Under the pieces are notes generated by a model. The model was given only the letters and a program-made list of their open reading frames with translations. It was not told where the DNA came from and did no database searches. The position numbers and the translations under genes are program-made. A stretch of 64,000 nucleotides of DNA from Metaclostridioides mangenotii (GTDB taxonomy: Bacteria > Bacillota > Clostridia > Peptostreptococcales > Peptostreptococcaceae). The stretch lies in contig NZ_JAGGJX010000001.1 in the NCBI RefSeq assembly GCF_017873185.1, positions 496,001 through 560,000 on the forward strand, read 5' to 3'. Shown one piece after another: positions 53,336-62,745 of this stretch (position 1 is its first letter; the number at the start of each line of letters is the position of its first letter).

Positions 53336-53500
53336 ATCTTCCCCCCTTACATCTGTTATACATTCTTGTCTAAAATTTAATATAACAAATATATAAGCAA
53401 CATCGATAAATTCTCTTATTTTAATATAATTAAAAAAATGTATAATAACCTTTTAATTTTACCATAAAAAATGAATTCTTACAATTACCTATATTTATAA

Positions 53501-53549
53501 AAAAATGAGCTATTCATCATTAATTGTATTAAAATGAATAGCTCATTAT
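53501..53549 (-). terminator. Terminator after the YpmS-like gene
   Basis: ATGAGCTATTCAT and ATGAATAGCTCAT form a 13-base perfect stem with a loop of about 16 bases, followed on the minus strand by seven T. It lies 6 bases beyond the stop. Confidence 0.88.
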
Positions 53550-53554
53550 ACTTC

Positions 53555-54196
53555 TTATCTTCCGTTATTTAAAAAATCTAGTACACTTCCAATTTCCATC
53601 TCTAAATCCAAATTTAACTTATTATCTTTTACCGTGACTTTATTTAATTTAGCTGGGTAAACATAACTCTTATCTATTATAATTTTATTGTCTTTTATCC
53701 TGAAATCTTTATTTGCTTGAATATAATCTAGAGATTTTTCAAATAAACTATTGCTGATAGGTAGTTTACCTACATGTATATCCTTTATTTCAAATATTAG
53801 GTCCTCACCTTGAATTTCTGGAATTAATTCAAAATCTACTTGTGTTTGTATAAATCCCATTACCTTATACGGAACTTTTACCGCGATAGAATCGTCTACT
53901 ATTTCAACTTCATTGTACATTAACTCATCAACTCCAGATTTAAGTAGAACAGTATAGACTATATCTTTTAAATCTTTGTTGCCGATATTTACTTCTCCTT
54001 TTAACCTTGTAGGATTTTTAAGTATCTCCATTGATCCAATATTTGATTTTTTAACTATGTCTTCAATTGTCATAGTTTTACTTTCACTGTAATCAATTTC
54101 TGCTTTTTTTGAAGGAGATAATAAATACAACATTATACCCCCAAGAAGCAGAAGAGCAACTATTATATAAGATATTCCTTTAATAAACTTTCTCAT
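53555..54196 (-). CDS. YpmS/DUF2140-like membrane-anchored protein
   Basis: A 213-residue protein with one N-terminal membrane helix (about 5-27: ISYIIVALLLLGGIMLYLL) and an outside beta-rich domain (30-210) with a repeat pattern of alternating hydrophobic residues and Asp/Lys, as in YpmS proteins (DUF2140). The final segment LDLEMEIGSVLDFLNN resembles the family C-terminus. The start is the ATG at 54196, six bases after AAGGAG; a longer frame to 54235 has no such site. Function unknown; YpmS-like proteins are predicted membrane or lipid-binding. It is followed directly by a terminator. Confidence 0.65.
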   Translation of the reverse strand: MRKFIKGISYIIVALLLLGGIMLYLLSPSKKAEIDYSESKTMTIEDIVKKSNIGSMEILKNPTRLKGEVNIGNKDLKDIVYTVLLKSGVDELMYNEVEIVDDSIAVKVPYKVMGFIQTQVDFELIPEIQGEDLIFEIKDIHVGKLPISNSLFEKSLDYIQANKDFRIKDNKIIIDKSYVYPAKLNKVTVKDNKLNLDLEMEIGSVLDFLNNGR

Positions 54197-54556
54197 AAGA
54201 TTCTCCTTAACTAATAAAATACATAAACCATACAATTTTTAAATTTGTAATCTATATTTTTAACATTATATACATAATACTACATATTTTCAATACACAC
54301 TACCACGAATGAATAGAGCTTGAAGTGAAATCATGTGCTATAATTTATTAATTGAAATATAAAATAGCTTTTAATTAAATTTAAATACCTTTGAAGCAAT
54401 CAGTGAGTATTTTAGTATAAAAAAGCATTTTTAGCTGAATACTTTAATTATATCTTTATTTTTTTCCAATATTGAATTAGAATTAGTATTATGGAATGAA
54501 ATGTAATATATTGTTATATTTCAATATAAATAAATTTTTAAGGAGGTTATTATAAT

Positions 54557-56218
54557 ATGTCAAATGAAACAACTTCGTCTAACTTTATAAAAAATATAAT
54601 TCTAGACGACTTAGAGACTGGAAAGCACAAAAGTATTATAACTCGTTTTCCTCCAGAGCCAAATGGATATTTACATATTGGACACGCAAAAAGTATTTGT
54701 CTAAATTTTGGTCTAGCTGAGGAATTTAAAGGAAAAGTAAATTTAAGATTTGATGATACTAATCCTGTTAAAGAGGATGTAGAGTATATTAACTCAATAC
54801 AAGAAGATATCGAATGGTTAGGATTTGAATGGGATGAACTTTTATTCGCATCAAACTACTTCGACGAAATGTACAAAAGAGCTTTAGTTTTAATAAAAAA
54901 AGGCAAGGCATATGTAGATGATTTGACTGCCGATGAGATAAGAGAACACCGTGGTACTCTTACAGAACCTGGTAAAAACAGCCCTTACAGAGATAGATCT
55001 ATTGATGAGAACTTAGATCTCTTTACAAAAATGAGAGATGGTGAATTTGGAAATGGTCAAAAAGTTTTAAGAGTCAAAATCGATATGTCATCTCCTAATA
55101 TAAACTTTAGAGATCCAGTAATATATAGAATTTCTCATGCTGATCATCACAATACTGGAGATAAATGGTGTATATACCCTATGTACTCATTTGCACATCC
55201 AATAGAAGATGCTATTGAAGGAATAACACATTCTCTATGTTCACTAGAGTTTGAAGACCAAAGACCGCTTTACGATTGGTTCGTAAAAGAATGTGAAATG
55301 GAAAAAGTTCCAAGACAGATAGAGTTTGCAAGACTTAATATGAATAATACTGTTATGAGTAAAAGAAAACTGAAATTATTAGTTGATAACAATGTTGTAG
55401 ATGGATGGGATGATCCTAGAATACCAACAATATCAGGGCTTAGAAGAAGAGGTTATACTCCAGAATCTATACGTAATTTCTGTGAAGAGATCGGTGTGTC
55501 TAAGGTTAACTCTCAAGTTGACAGCCAACTGCTCGATTTCTTCCTAAGAGAAGATCTACAAAGCAAAGCTCCTCTTGCTATGGGTATTTTGAAGCCACTT
55601 AAATTAGTTATTACTAATTACCCTGAAGGCAAAGTTGAAATGTTAGAAATAGAAAACAATGCTAAAGATGAAACTCAAGGAAAGAGACTTGTTCCTTTCT
55701 CTAGAGAATTGTATATAGAGCAAGATGACTTTATGGAAGAACCGATTAAAAAATACTTTAGGTTGTTCCCAGAAAACGAAGTTCGCCTAAAGGGCGCTTA
55801 CTTTGTAAAGTGTAATGATTTTATAAAAGATGAAAATGGAAATGTAGTAGAAGTTCATTGTACTTACGATCCTGAGACTAAGAGTGGTTCTGGATTTACT
55901 GGTCGTAAGGTAAAGTCTACTATTCATTGGGTTGATGCTAATGATTCTAAACCTTGTGAGTTTAGATTATTTGAACCATTAATCTTGGATGACGCTCCAG
56001 AAAATGAAGGTAAGCACTTTTTAGACCAAATAAATCCTAATTCTATTGATATACTTCAAGGTTTTGTTGAGTCTGTTCAAATAAAAGATGCTAAACCTTT
56101 CGATAAATTCCAACTTGTTAGAAATGGATTTTTCAGTATAGATAATAAATATACTACTGAGGACAAACTTGTATTTAATAGAGTCGTTCCACTTAAAAGC
56201 TCATTTAAAATTAAGTAA
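54557..56218 (+). CDS. glnS: Glutaminyl-tRNA synthetase
   Basis: A 553-residue class I synthetase that charges tRNA(Gln). The HIGH motif is in [11 protein letters not shown] (40-43), the KMSKS-like motif is VMSKRKL, and the C-terminal anticodon-binding beta-barrels (about 330-550) are complete. Many Firmicutes lack GlnRS and use a nondiscriminating GluRS with GatCAB; its presence here implies acquisition from another lineage or retention as in some clostridia. AAGGAGG lies before the ATG. The 360 bases upstream contain a TGCTATAAT extended -10 box (54336-54344) and otherwise only AT-rich sequence without a T-box. Confidence 0.97.
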   Translation: MSNETTSSNFIKNIILDDLETGKHKSIITRFPPEPNGYLHIGHAKSICLNFGLAEEFKGKVNLRFDDTNPVKEDVEYINSIQEDIEWLGFEWDELLFASNYFDEMYKRALVLIKKGKAYVDDLTADEIREHRGTLTEPGKNSPYRDRSIDENLDLFTKMRDGEFGNGQKVLRVKIDMSSPNINFRDPVIYRISHADHHNTGDKWCIYPMYSFAHPIEDAIEGITHSLCSLEFEDQRPLYDWFVKECEMEKVPRQIEFARLNMNNTVMSKRKLKLLVDNNVVDGWDDPRIPTISGLRRRGYTPESIRNFCEEIGVSKVNSQVDSQLLDFFLREDLQSKAPLAMGILKPLKLVITNYPEGKVEMLEIENNAKDETQGKRLVPFSRELYIEQDDFMEEPIKKYFRLFPENEVRLKGAYFVKCNDFIKDENGNVVEVHCTYDPETKSGSGFTGRKVKSTIHWVDANDSKPCEFRLFEPLILDDAPENEGKHFLDQINPNSIDILQGFVESVQIKDAKPFDKFQLVRNGFFSIDNKYTTEDKLVFNRVVPLKSSFKIK

Positions 56219-56309
56219 AATTTATGCAAAATTTATCGATTATCATATTTAAAGGCTGGTAGGTAGAATATTTAACATGATTTAACTGTTGCAAGATCTA
56301 GCAATTAAA

Positions 56310-56343
56310 ATAAGGCTATCTCACTGATGAGATAGCCTTATTT
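56310..56343. terminator. Terminator between glnS and hisC
   Basis: AATAAGGCTATCTC and GAGATAGCCTTATT flank a 4-base loop with A/T runs at both ends, in the 125-base gap between the convergent genes glnS and hisC. Confidence 0.9.
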
Positions 56344-57426
56344 CTATTTATTTAATACATTTTTTAAAGCATTTATAAACTTTTTATTTTGCTCCATAGT
56401 TCCTATAGTTACACGAACGTGTGTCTTGCTTGGTCGTATTACAAATCCTTTCTTCTTTAAATCTTCAAACAATTTATCTATGTCTGTCTTCATATCTACA
56501 TATAAAAAGTTTGCCTGAGAATCGACTACATCAAATCCCATTTTTATGAATTCTCTTTTTAGGTATCCCTTGCCTTCTTTATTTACATTGTAAGTCTCGA
56601 TTAAGAATTCTTCATCATCTAAAGCAGCTACTGCACCACTTATAGCGATTCTGTTTGCAGCAAACGTCTCTCTAACCATAAATAAACTTTTGATTATATC
56701 TGAGTTTGCAATTGCATAACCTACTCTCAATCCTGCCAATCCATATATTTTAGAGAATGTTCTTACTACAACAACGTTTTCATTATCTTTTACATAGTCT
56801 GCTGAATCTTTGTAATTTTTATCTTCTATAAATTCTATATACGCTTCATCTATAACTGTTATCACATTTTCCGGAACTTTTTTGATAAAATTATCCAACT
56901 CTTTATCGTCTAATAGAGTTCCAGTTGGATTGTTTGGATTACATATAAATATTGCTTTTGTCTTAGAATTAAGTTTTTCTAAAATTCCATCTAAATTGTA
57001 TTTGTAGTCGGGAGTAAGCGGAACTTCTACAGGTATTCCTTCATTTTTTATTATTGCAGTTCTATAAGATGGAAAAGATGGACTACAGTAGATTACTTCA
57101 TCATCTTTATTTACAAATCCCTCACCTAAAAGTGTTATTATATTATCTGCCCCATTTGCTATTATAAAGTTATCTTGTTTAAGACCTAAACTAAATGCTA
57201 GCTTTCTTCTAAGATCATTTGCCTCTGGATCGGGATATAGATGCGATATATCTAACATGTCTTTCATTGCCTTAATAGCTTTTGGTGATGCCCCTAATGG
57301 ATTTTCATTTGAAGCTAGTTTTATTATCTCATCCACTCCATACTTCTCTTTAACTTTCTCTATAGGCTCTCCAGGAATATACTGGTTCAAATCCTTAACT
57401 GTATTTCTAAGCAATTTTTCAATCAT
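56344..57426 (-). CDS. hisC: Histidinol-phosphate aminotransferase
   Basis: A 360-residue fold-type I PLP aminotransferase. Typical segments are LASNENPLGASP, DPEANDLRRKLA, ANGADNIITLLGEGFV, FICNPNNPTGTLL and the PLP lysine in RTFSKIYGLAGLRVGYA. The gene is outside a his operon, as is common for HisC homologues, so it could act in aromatic amino acid metabolism as well as histidine synthesis. GGAGG precedes the ATG. No T-box was seen upstream. Confidence 0.88.
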   Translation of the reverse strand: MIEKLLRNTVKDLNQYIPGEPIEKVKEKYGVDEIIKLASNENPLGASPKAIKAMKDMLDISHLYPDPEANDLRRKLAFSLGLKQDNFIIANGADNIITLLGEGFVNKDDEVIYCSPSFPSYRTAIIKNEGIPVEVPLTPDYKYNLDGILEKLNSKTKAIFICNPNNPTGTLLDDKELDNFIKKVPENVITVIDEAYIEFIEDKNYKDSADYVKDNENVVVVRTFSKIYGLAGLRVGYAIANSDIIKSLFMVRETFAANRIAISGAVAALDDEEFLIETYNVNKEGKGYLKREFIKMGFDVVDSQANFLYVDMKTDIDKLFEDLKKKGFVIRPSKTHVRVTIGTMEQNKKFINALKNVLNK

Positions 57427-57650
57427 ACTAATCCTCCAATTTATTTTCTAAGTTTTTAAATCTAATTTACTATCTAAAGTTTATTAACTTGTAGAAAAAT
57501 TTATGTGACTAGTACAATGTATAATCTAACTGCGATTTTTATGCTAAAAAAATTAATTTCTATGTTAAACAAATATTTATTTTAATATGACATATATTGT
57601 CATCTTTATATGATATTATGATAATAAATATATTATTAGGGGGATTAAAT

Positions 57651-57914
57651 ATGAATATAAAAATTTGTCAATCTTGTGCAATGCCTATGAATGATGCAGA
57701 TCTTTGTGGAAAAAATAAGGATGCTTCTCTAAACGATGATTATTGTAAATACTGTTATGATAATGGTGAATTTACATCAGATGTGACTATGGAACAAATG
57801 ATTGAGATTTGCATTCCACATATGATGTCAGGAAATTCTGAAATGACAGAAGAAGAAGCTAGAAAAATGATGAATGGTTTTTCGCCAACTTTAAAGCGTT
57901 GGAATTCTAATTAA
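57651..57914 (+). CDS. Small zinc-ribbon protein
   Basis: An 87-residue protein beginning MNIKICQSCAMPMNDADLCG, with the pattern CxxC...CxxxN...CxxC (CQSC, then DYCKYCY) of the putative zinc-ribbon family PF12674, followed by a helical C-terminus (MEQMIEICIPHMMSG and EEEARKMMNGFSPTLKRW). GGGGG lies before the ATG at 57651; the frame extends upstream without a ribosome binding site. It is 12 bases from the GNAT gene and probably forms an operon with it. A transcription-related or stress role is inference. Confidence 0.82.
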   Translation: MNIKICQSCAMPMNDADLCGKNKDASLNDDYCKYCYDNGEFTSDVTMEQMIEICIPHMMSGNSEMTEEEARKMMNGFSPTLKRWNSN

Positions 57915-57926
57915 GGAGAGAATATT

Positions 57927-58685
57927 TTGCCTATAATAGACGTAACTTTAGAGAATTTAGAAAATGAACACATATGTTGTGCTATATCAGAAAAAAAAGG
58001 AGAAACATGTGTATCTTCTAAAAAATCATGGATGTCACAAAGATTTAATGACGGACTAGTTTTCAAAAAATTAGATGAGCGTGGAAAAGTTTTAATTGAG
58101 TATATTCCAGCTGAAAAAGCTTGGTGTCCTATAGATGCTAATAATTTTATACATATTAACTGTTTTTGGGTTTCAGGAAAATTTAAGGGACAAGGTTATG
58201 CTAATGAGCTTCTTAATGAATGTATTTTAGATGCAAAGTCTAAGGGGAAAGATGGCCTTACTGTAATCTCATCAAAGAAAAAAATGCCTTTTTTATCTGA
58301 TCCTAAGTACCTAAAGTATAAAGGCTTTATTACTGCAGACTACGCTGATCCATACTTCGAGCTTCTTTACCTTCCCTTCAAGGAAGATGTAGATGTACCA
58401 AAATTTAAAAAATGGGTTAGTAAATACATAGATAATAAAAATGGATTTGTTTTATACTACGCTAATCAATGTCCACATTCGCATAAATACGCGCCTATTA
58501 TCAAAGAAATCGCCGATAATAGAAATATAAAATTTGAATTAGTAAAGTTTGAAACTACTGATGAAGCTCAAAGTGCTCCATCACCATTTACAAGTTACAG
58601 CTTATTTTACAATGGAGAATTTGTTACAAATGAAATACTTAGCGAAAAGAAATTTAATAAACTTTTAAACGATATTGGTATTTAA
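57927..58685 (+). CDS. GNAT acetyltransferase with C-terminal YoaP-like domain
   Basis: A 252-residue protein. The N-terminal 150 residues are a GNAT fold with acetyl-CoA-binding pattern FKGQGYANELLNECILDAKSKGKDG. The rest (about 165-250) matches the YoaP-type extension with CPHSHKYAPIIKEIADNRNI, a CxxS-like site reminiscent of thioredoxin folds. It starts with TTG at 57927, seven bases after AAGGAG. It is coupled to the zinc-ribbon protein gene. Substrate unknown; YoaP-like proteins are linked to resistance or stress genes in other Firmicutes, which is inference here. Confidence 0.75.
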   Translation: MPIIDVTLENLENEHICCAISEKKGETCVSSKKSWMSQRFNDGLVFKKLDERGKVLIEYIPAEKAWCPIDANNFIHINCFWVSGKFKGQGYANELLNECILDAKSKGKDGLTVISSKKKMPFLSDPKYLKYKGFITADYADPYFELLYLPFKEDVDVPKFKKWVSKYIDNKNGFVLYYANQCPHSHKYAPIIKEIADNRNIKFELVKFETTDEAQSAPSPFTSYSLFYNGEFVTNEILSEKKFNKLLNDIGI

Positions 58686-58777
58686 TATTAGTTAATATTT
58701 ATTAATATCGCTATTTAATAAAAGGCGATCTTTAAGTAGTAAAGGTCGTCTATTAAAATTTCCAATCGCTTAATCGT

Positions 58778-59404
58778 TCAATTCTCTATCTTAACCAAAT
58801 AATTATCTAAAAAAGATGATATCTGTTTTTTTATCAATTCTCTTATCCTTTTTTCATCGTATGGTCTATAATCGAATTTATAAAATAATAGAAAAAGTGG
58901 TGCGTAAAACTGTAAAGCCATTATATGCGGATCTGCATCTTTAAGCACACCCTTTTCTTTTAATCCCTTAAACAATTCTACCTCGGTATTCAAAGGACCA
59001 TCTATAAAAATTCCATTATATATTTTCGATATATGTAAATCTGAATACTGCTGTATCGTAAGCATTTTTCTAAACTTAGATACAACCTCATCGTTTAAAT
59101 ACATATCAAAAATTTCAAAACATAAATCTTCTAATCTCTGAAATGACATATTTGCATACTCTTCTATAGCATAGCTGCCAATAGGAACAGACATTTTTTT
59201 GTAAACCGCGTCAACTCTAAGTGTAACTTCTTTTATTATTGCTTTAAATATATCTTTTTTTGTGCTAAAAAATTTATAGACATAATCTTTATTTATACCC
59301 ATCTCTTCTGCAATGTCACTTATTGCCACACCGTCATATCCACGCACTGAAAATAGTTTTAGTGATTCATCAAGAACAATATCTCGAGTAATTATCTTTT
59401 CCAT
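58778..59404 (-). CDS. TetR family transcriptional regulator
   Basis: A 208-residue regulator with an N-terminal TetR HTH (about 8-55: VLDESLKLFSVRGYDGVAIS, DIAEEMGINKDYVYKFFSTK) and an all-helical ligand domain (60-205). AGGAGG precedes the ATG. It lies alone between the convergent GNAT gene and the LUD gene, so its target is not clear; a divergent target promoter is absent. The 256 bases upstream contain the terminator at 59517-59554. Confidence 0.88.
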   Translation of the reverse strand: MEKIITRDIVLDESLKLFSVRGYDGVAISDIAEEMGINKDYVYKFFSTKKDIFKAIIKEVTLRVDAVYKKMSVPIGSYAIEEYANMSFQRLEDLCFEIFDMYLNDEVVSKFRKMLTIQQYSDLHISKIYNGIFIDGPLNTEVELFKGLKEKGVLKDADPHIMALQFYAPLFLLFYKFDYRPYDEKRIRELIKKQISSFLDNYLVKIEN

Positions 59405-59516
59405 GATGACCTCCTTATTTACATTAAAAATTTTAATTATAACTAAAGCACTAACCTTTCATTTGCTATCATTTGATTTTAAATGACGGCTTTCATAAAA
59501 AAATCTCTTACTTTTC

Positions 59517-59554
59517 AAAAAAAGCTGTATAGCATAATCACTATACAGCTTAAA
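59517..59554 (-). terminator. Terminator after the LUD gene
   Basis: AAGCTGTATAG and CTATACAGCTT form an 11-base stem with a short loop, followed on the minus strand by TTTTTTT. About 105 bases beyond the LUD stop. Confidence 0.85.
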
Positions 59555-59660
59555 AAATGAGATATTTACACGACAAGTTTTTTACTTAAAACTGTATTAA
59601 ACAGTGGAAAACGAGATAGTTCCCCTAAATAATAATTAGATAAATAAAATACTTAATTTA

Positions 59661-60302
59661 TTAATATCCATAACTTTCATTTAGGAAAATTACATGTATT
59701 CTTCCTTTTGCTCTCTGCATTTTTATTGTAGTGTACTCGCAACAAATTCTACCTTCACTTGAACAATCTATACATTTACCTGTAACTTCACAAGGAGTTT
59801 TAATTCCAAGTCGTTTCGTATTTGCTGGTGCAGCAATATTCTTTACTCTTTCAACCGCTTCTGCTTCGTTTTTAACGATTTTATTTACACCAGCTATAAT
59901 TATAACCTTGTCTGGTCCGTAAAGCATGGCAGCCACCCTATTTCCATTTCCATCTACATTGTAGAGACCACCGTCTTCAGTTATAGCATTTGTGCTTGTA
60001 AAATATGCATCTGACAAAAGAGACTGTCTAAATATATTTTTCATATCATCGCCATTAAGACCGTCAGCATATCTATCTAGTAATTTGTATCTGTCTGTTC
60101 TTAAATAGTCTATTATGCCTGTTTCAAAGAGTGTCATAGATCCACCTATACCTACAGTAGCCCCTTGATCCACTAGTTCTTCAATTTTTTGTATAAGTTC
60201 TTCTTTTCCTTTGACTAGGTAACCATTCATATTATTTTTTTCTAGTGATTTAATAGTTCTCTCTATTTTTTTTTCGTTTACAAAATTAAGATTTTTGTCC
60301 AC
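59661..60302 (-). CDS. LUD domain (lactate utilisation-type) protein
   Basis: A 213-residue single-domain LUD (DUF162) protein resembling LutC/YkgG: GATVGIGGSMTLFETGI, ADYxTST...NAITEDGGLYNVDGNGNRVA and KVIIIAGVNKIVKNEAEAVER. Cysteines in EVTGKCIDCSSEGRICCEYT near the C-terminus could bind a cluster. LutA and LutB are not nearby, so the reaction is not assigned; free-standing clostridial LUD proteins are mostly uncharacterised. The start is placed at the GTG (V in the frame) at 60302, six bases after GGGGGAG; an ATG at 60317 overlaps that ribosome binding site. Confidence 0.85.
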   Translation of the reverse strand: MDKNLNFVNEKKIERTIKSLEKNNMNGYLVKGKEELIQKIEELVDQGATVGIGGSMTLFETGIIDYLRTDRYKLLDRYADGLNGDDMKNIFRQSLLSDAYFTSTNAITEDGGLYNVDGNGNRVAAMLYGPDKVIIIAGVNKIVKNEAEAVERVKNIAAPANTKRLGIKTPCEVTGKCIDCSSEGRICCEYTTIKMQRAKGRIHVIFLNESYGY

Positions 60303-60493
60303 TTCTATCTCCCCCATATTTTACTATTTATTTTATTCTTTACTATTATACTGGACATTTGTTGCTGGAATTCAGCTTCAGTAAAATTTCTCTATACTAT
60401 TATATTAACATAATTTATATTTTAAATATGTTAATGCAGAAATTTTTTTGTATACATAAAAAGTATCTATATGATTTAAAACACTAGATATAG

Positions 60494-60660
60494 TCAATAT
60501 TTATTTTTTAATTTATCAATCATCTCTTTTATCCTGTTATCAAAATAATCAATTCCTTATCTAGGTTAAATTACAGTTGTTAGAAGTTAAAGGTTTTAGT
60601 CATTTTCTTCTATAAAAACTCTAAATCCTTTTCTATTTGTTCCCATTATTTTTCATCAAT
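60494..60660 (-). other. Decayed coding fragments downstream of the sortase gene
   Basis: Reading the minus strand, MGTNRKGFRVFIEEND and, after an interruption, GIDYFDNRIKEMIDKLKNKY end at separate stops; the two pieces look like parts of one degenerate gene, family not recognised. The rest of 60303-60700 holds no other supported feature. Confidence 0.3.
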
Positions 60661-60700
60661 TTTAAGATACGCACATATAATTATTTACTAAATTAATAGC

Positions 60701-61270
60701 TTAAATTTGAACTCCAACTTTTAAAGCAGTTAAAACTACTCGTTTTTTACCGCCTTTAACACATGTTACAATAGTAATCTTATCTTCTGGTGTGTTATCT
60801 AACACTTCAACTTGAGTTGCTTCAACCTCTTTCTTTCCATCAACTTTATATTCAAATTTTCCATTTAAAGTTTGTATCTCTATTAAATCCCCTGTTTCAA
60901 TTTCATCAACTCTATTAAAAAACTCTCCGTATGTATACTGTCTATGACCTGCAATTGCAAAATTCCCATTTTCCCAAGGCATTGGTGTCCCTTCAAAATG
61001 ACCGACTGCACGTCTAAGAGTCTTCATATCAGTCCCTTCTTTTATAATTACTTTCAGATCTATTTTAGAAATGCTTATTATACCTATTCCATCATTGAGA
61101 TCGACTTTGTCATTGGTTTTTCCTTTTTTCTTTTCCAATAAAACCTCTTCAAATTTATCTATAGATTTATTATTTTCATTATCTGTATCCCATCTTGCAT
61201 AGAAAGAAAATCCTATTAATCCTATTCCCATTGCTATTATAATAATTCCTATTAGTCTTTTTATATTCAT
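60701..61270 (-). CDS. Class D sortase
   Basis: A 189-residue membrane transpeptidase with one N-terminal helix (about 4-22: RLIGIIIIAMGIGLIGFSF) and the sortase barrel. The catalytic triad is His109 in FAIAGHRQY, Cys170 in IVTCVKGGKKR and Arg177. Class D is indicated by short length, the single N-terminal anchor and the AGHR motif. The nearest likely substrate is the adhesin with an LPQTG signal at 62746-64000; Clostridium perfringens SrtD is known to recognise LPQTGS. Name given as class only. Confidence 0.9.
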   Translation of the reverse strand: MNIKRLIGIIIIAMGIGLIGFSFYARWDTDNENNKSIDKFEEVLLEKKKGKTNDKVDLNDGIGIISISKIDLKVIIKEGTDMKTLRRAVGHFEGTPMPWENGNFAIAGHRQYTYGEFFNRVDEIETGDLIEIQTLNGKFEYKVDGKKEVEATQVEVLDNTPEDKITIVTCVKGGKKRVVLTALKVGVQI

Positions 61271-61379
61271 ATATAAATTGTTACTGAAAGTATTAAAAAT
61301 TCTGTTTCAAGCTTTTAATATATCTCCCTTGTAACTTCCTTTCTTTATTTAATAATAATTTATTTCCAAATTATATTAT

Positions 61380-61484
61380 CTAATAACAGTTTCCTAAAAC
61401 CTTATTTTCCAACGCATCATCGTAAAGGTGTTCGTTAGAGAAATACTTTCCTTTTTTCTGCGTTCGGATTACATATTTATTAAT
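61380..61484 (-). other. 34-residue ORF with ATT in place of a start codon
   Basis: GGAGG lies seven bases before ATT, which opens a 34-residue frame: INKYVIRTQKKGKYFSNEHL and ending NKVLGNCY. The good ribosome binding site and coherent sequence suggest a recently mutated start of a small or truncated gene, or a rare ATT initiation. Confidence 0.35.
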
Positions 61485-61608
61485 TTTATTTCCTCCATAG
61501 ATTTTTACAAATTAAGTATACCACATAACCCATATTTCTCAAATCTGTTATATTTTCATATAATTCTATACTGAATTTAATTTTCACAATCTTTTTTCTA
61601 TTCGTTTA

Positions 61609-61637
61609 TTGCATATAGAAAAACAAGCTGTTATACT
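61609..61637 (+). promoter_or_regulatory. Promoter of the CPBP protease gene
   Basis: TTGCAT (61609-61614) and TATACT (61632-61637) are separated by 17 bases, 40 bases upstream of the ATG, which follows AAGGGGG. Rest of 61271-61608 shows no supported feature apart from the small ORF noted at 61380-61484. Confidence 0.7.
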
Positions 61638-61676
61638 TTAACTATAACAAATATGATTTTAAGGGGGTATTATTAT

Positions 61677-62573
61677 ATGAAAAAGATAAGTATTTTTGTA
61701 ATAATAACTTTTATTCTTACTTGGTCAATTGCATTCGGTTTAATGGCTAATGGCGGATATCAAAATCCAAATTCTACTATAATTGTAATGACATGTATGT
61801 TTATGCCAGCTATCGGTGTTATAATCACTACACTTATAACAAAGGAAAATTTCAAGGATCTATGGTTAAAGCCTAATTTTAAAAATAATAAAAAATACTA
61901 TTTTATTGCTTGGATTTTACCAGCAGTACTTATAGCCTTAGGTGCTGTTATTTACTTCCTAGTATTTCCTAATCAATTAGATTTAAATATGACTACTATG
62001 ATAGAGGCAACTAAATCTCAAATGGCATCTGCTAACCGCCCTATACCAAATGACCAACAGATTAAAATGTCATTAATTAGCCAATTGGTACTGGCAGTAT
62101 TTATTGCACCCGTTGTAAACTTTATTCCATGTCTAGGTGAAGAATTAGGATGGAGGGGTTTTTTACTTCCCAATCTTTTAGAGAAGTTCTCTGCGCTTAA
62201 AGCTACTCTAATCAGTGGTGTAATATGGGGAGTTTGGCATGCGCCTCTTATAGCAATGGGACATAACTATGGACTTGGATATCCGTCTTATCCTTTTGGT
62301 GGGATTTTCTCTATGACAGTATTCTGTGTATTTCTGGGCTCTATATTTTCATATGTAACTATAAAGGCTAAAAGCTGTATTCCTGCGGTTATATGTCATG
62401 CCATGTTCAATGGTTTTGCTGCATCTGGATTGCTATTTTCATCTATAACTAATCCCAATCCATTTATAGGGCCTTCTCCTGTTGGAATTATCGGTGGAAT
62501 AGGAATTATAATTGCTGGAATTGTTTGTTTTAGACTGATCAGTAAAAGTGAAGATTCAATATCAACTATGTAA
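61677..62573 (+). CDS. CPBP family intramembrane metalloprotease
   Basis: A 298-residue multi-pass membrane protein (about eight helices) of the CPBP/Abi family. The first motif EELGWRGFL (Glu155, Glu156, Arg160) and the later His-containing motifs (GVWHAPL with His188, AMGHN, CHAMFN) are the expected catalytic parts. Bacterial members serve in immunity to own bacteriocins or in processing of peptides. The start is the ATG at 61677 behind AAGGGGG; the frame reaches 61653 without a site. It lies between the class D sortase and an LPQTG adhesin, on the opposite strand. Confidence 0.9.
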   Translation: MKKISIFVIITFILTWSIAFGLMANGGYQNPNSTIIVMTCMFMPAIGVIITTLITKENFKDLWLKPNFKNNKKYYFIAWILPAVLIALGAVIYFLVFPNQLDLNMTTMIEATKSQMASANRPIPNDQQIKMSLISQLVLAVFIAPVVNFIPCLGEELGWRGFLLPNLLEKFSALKATLISGVIWGVWHAPLIAMGHNYGLGYPSYPFGGIFSMTVFCVFLGSIFSYVTIKAKSCIPAVICHAMFNGFAASGLLFSSITNPNPFIGPSPVGIIGGIGIIIAGIVCFRLISKSEDSISTM

Positions 62574-62593
62574 TTTATTTCAGTACTAATTAA

Positions 62594-62642
62594 AATAACC
62601 TTATGTTAAAACATAATAGTTTTAACATAAGGTTATTTTTTT
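62594..62642. terminator. Bidirectional terminator
   Basis: ATAACCTTATGTTAAAAC and GTTTTAACATAAGGTTAT form a stem of about 17 bases with a 7-base loop, with T-runs both ways, between the CPBP gene and the adhesin gene. Confidence 0.92.
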
Positions 62643-62745
62643 ATAATAGCGATGTAAATTTTATATTTATTTAATGTTATAAAAAGATTCTATCTGATTT
62701 GAAATAGATAACTTTAAATATCTTTAATACTATATCTATTTATAA

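Noticed and set aside
54236..54556. T-box upstream of glnS
   Set aside because: No specifier loop, GGTGG core or terminator is present in the leader.
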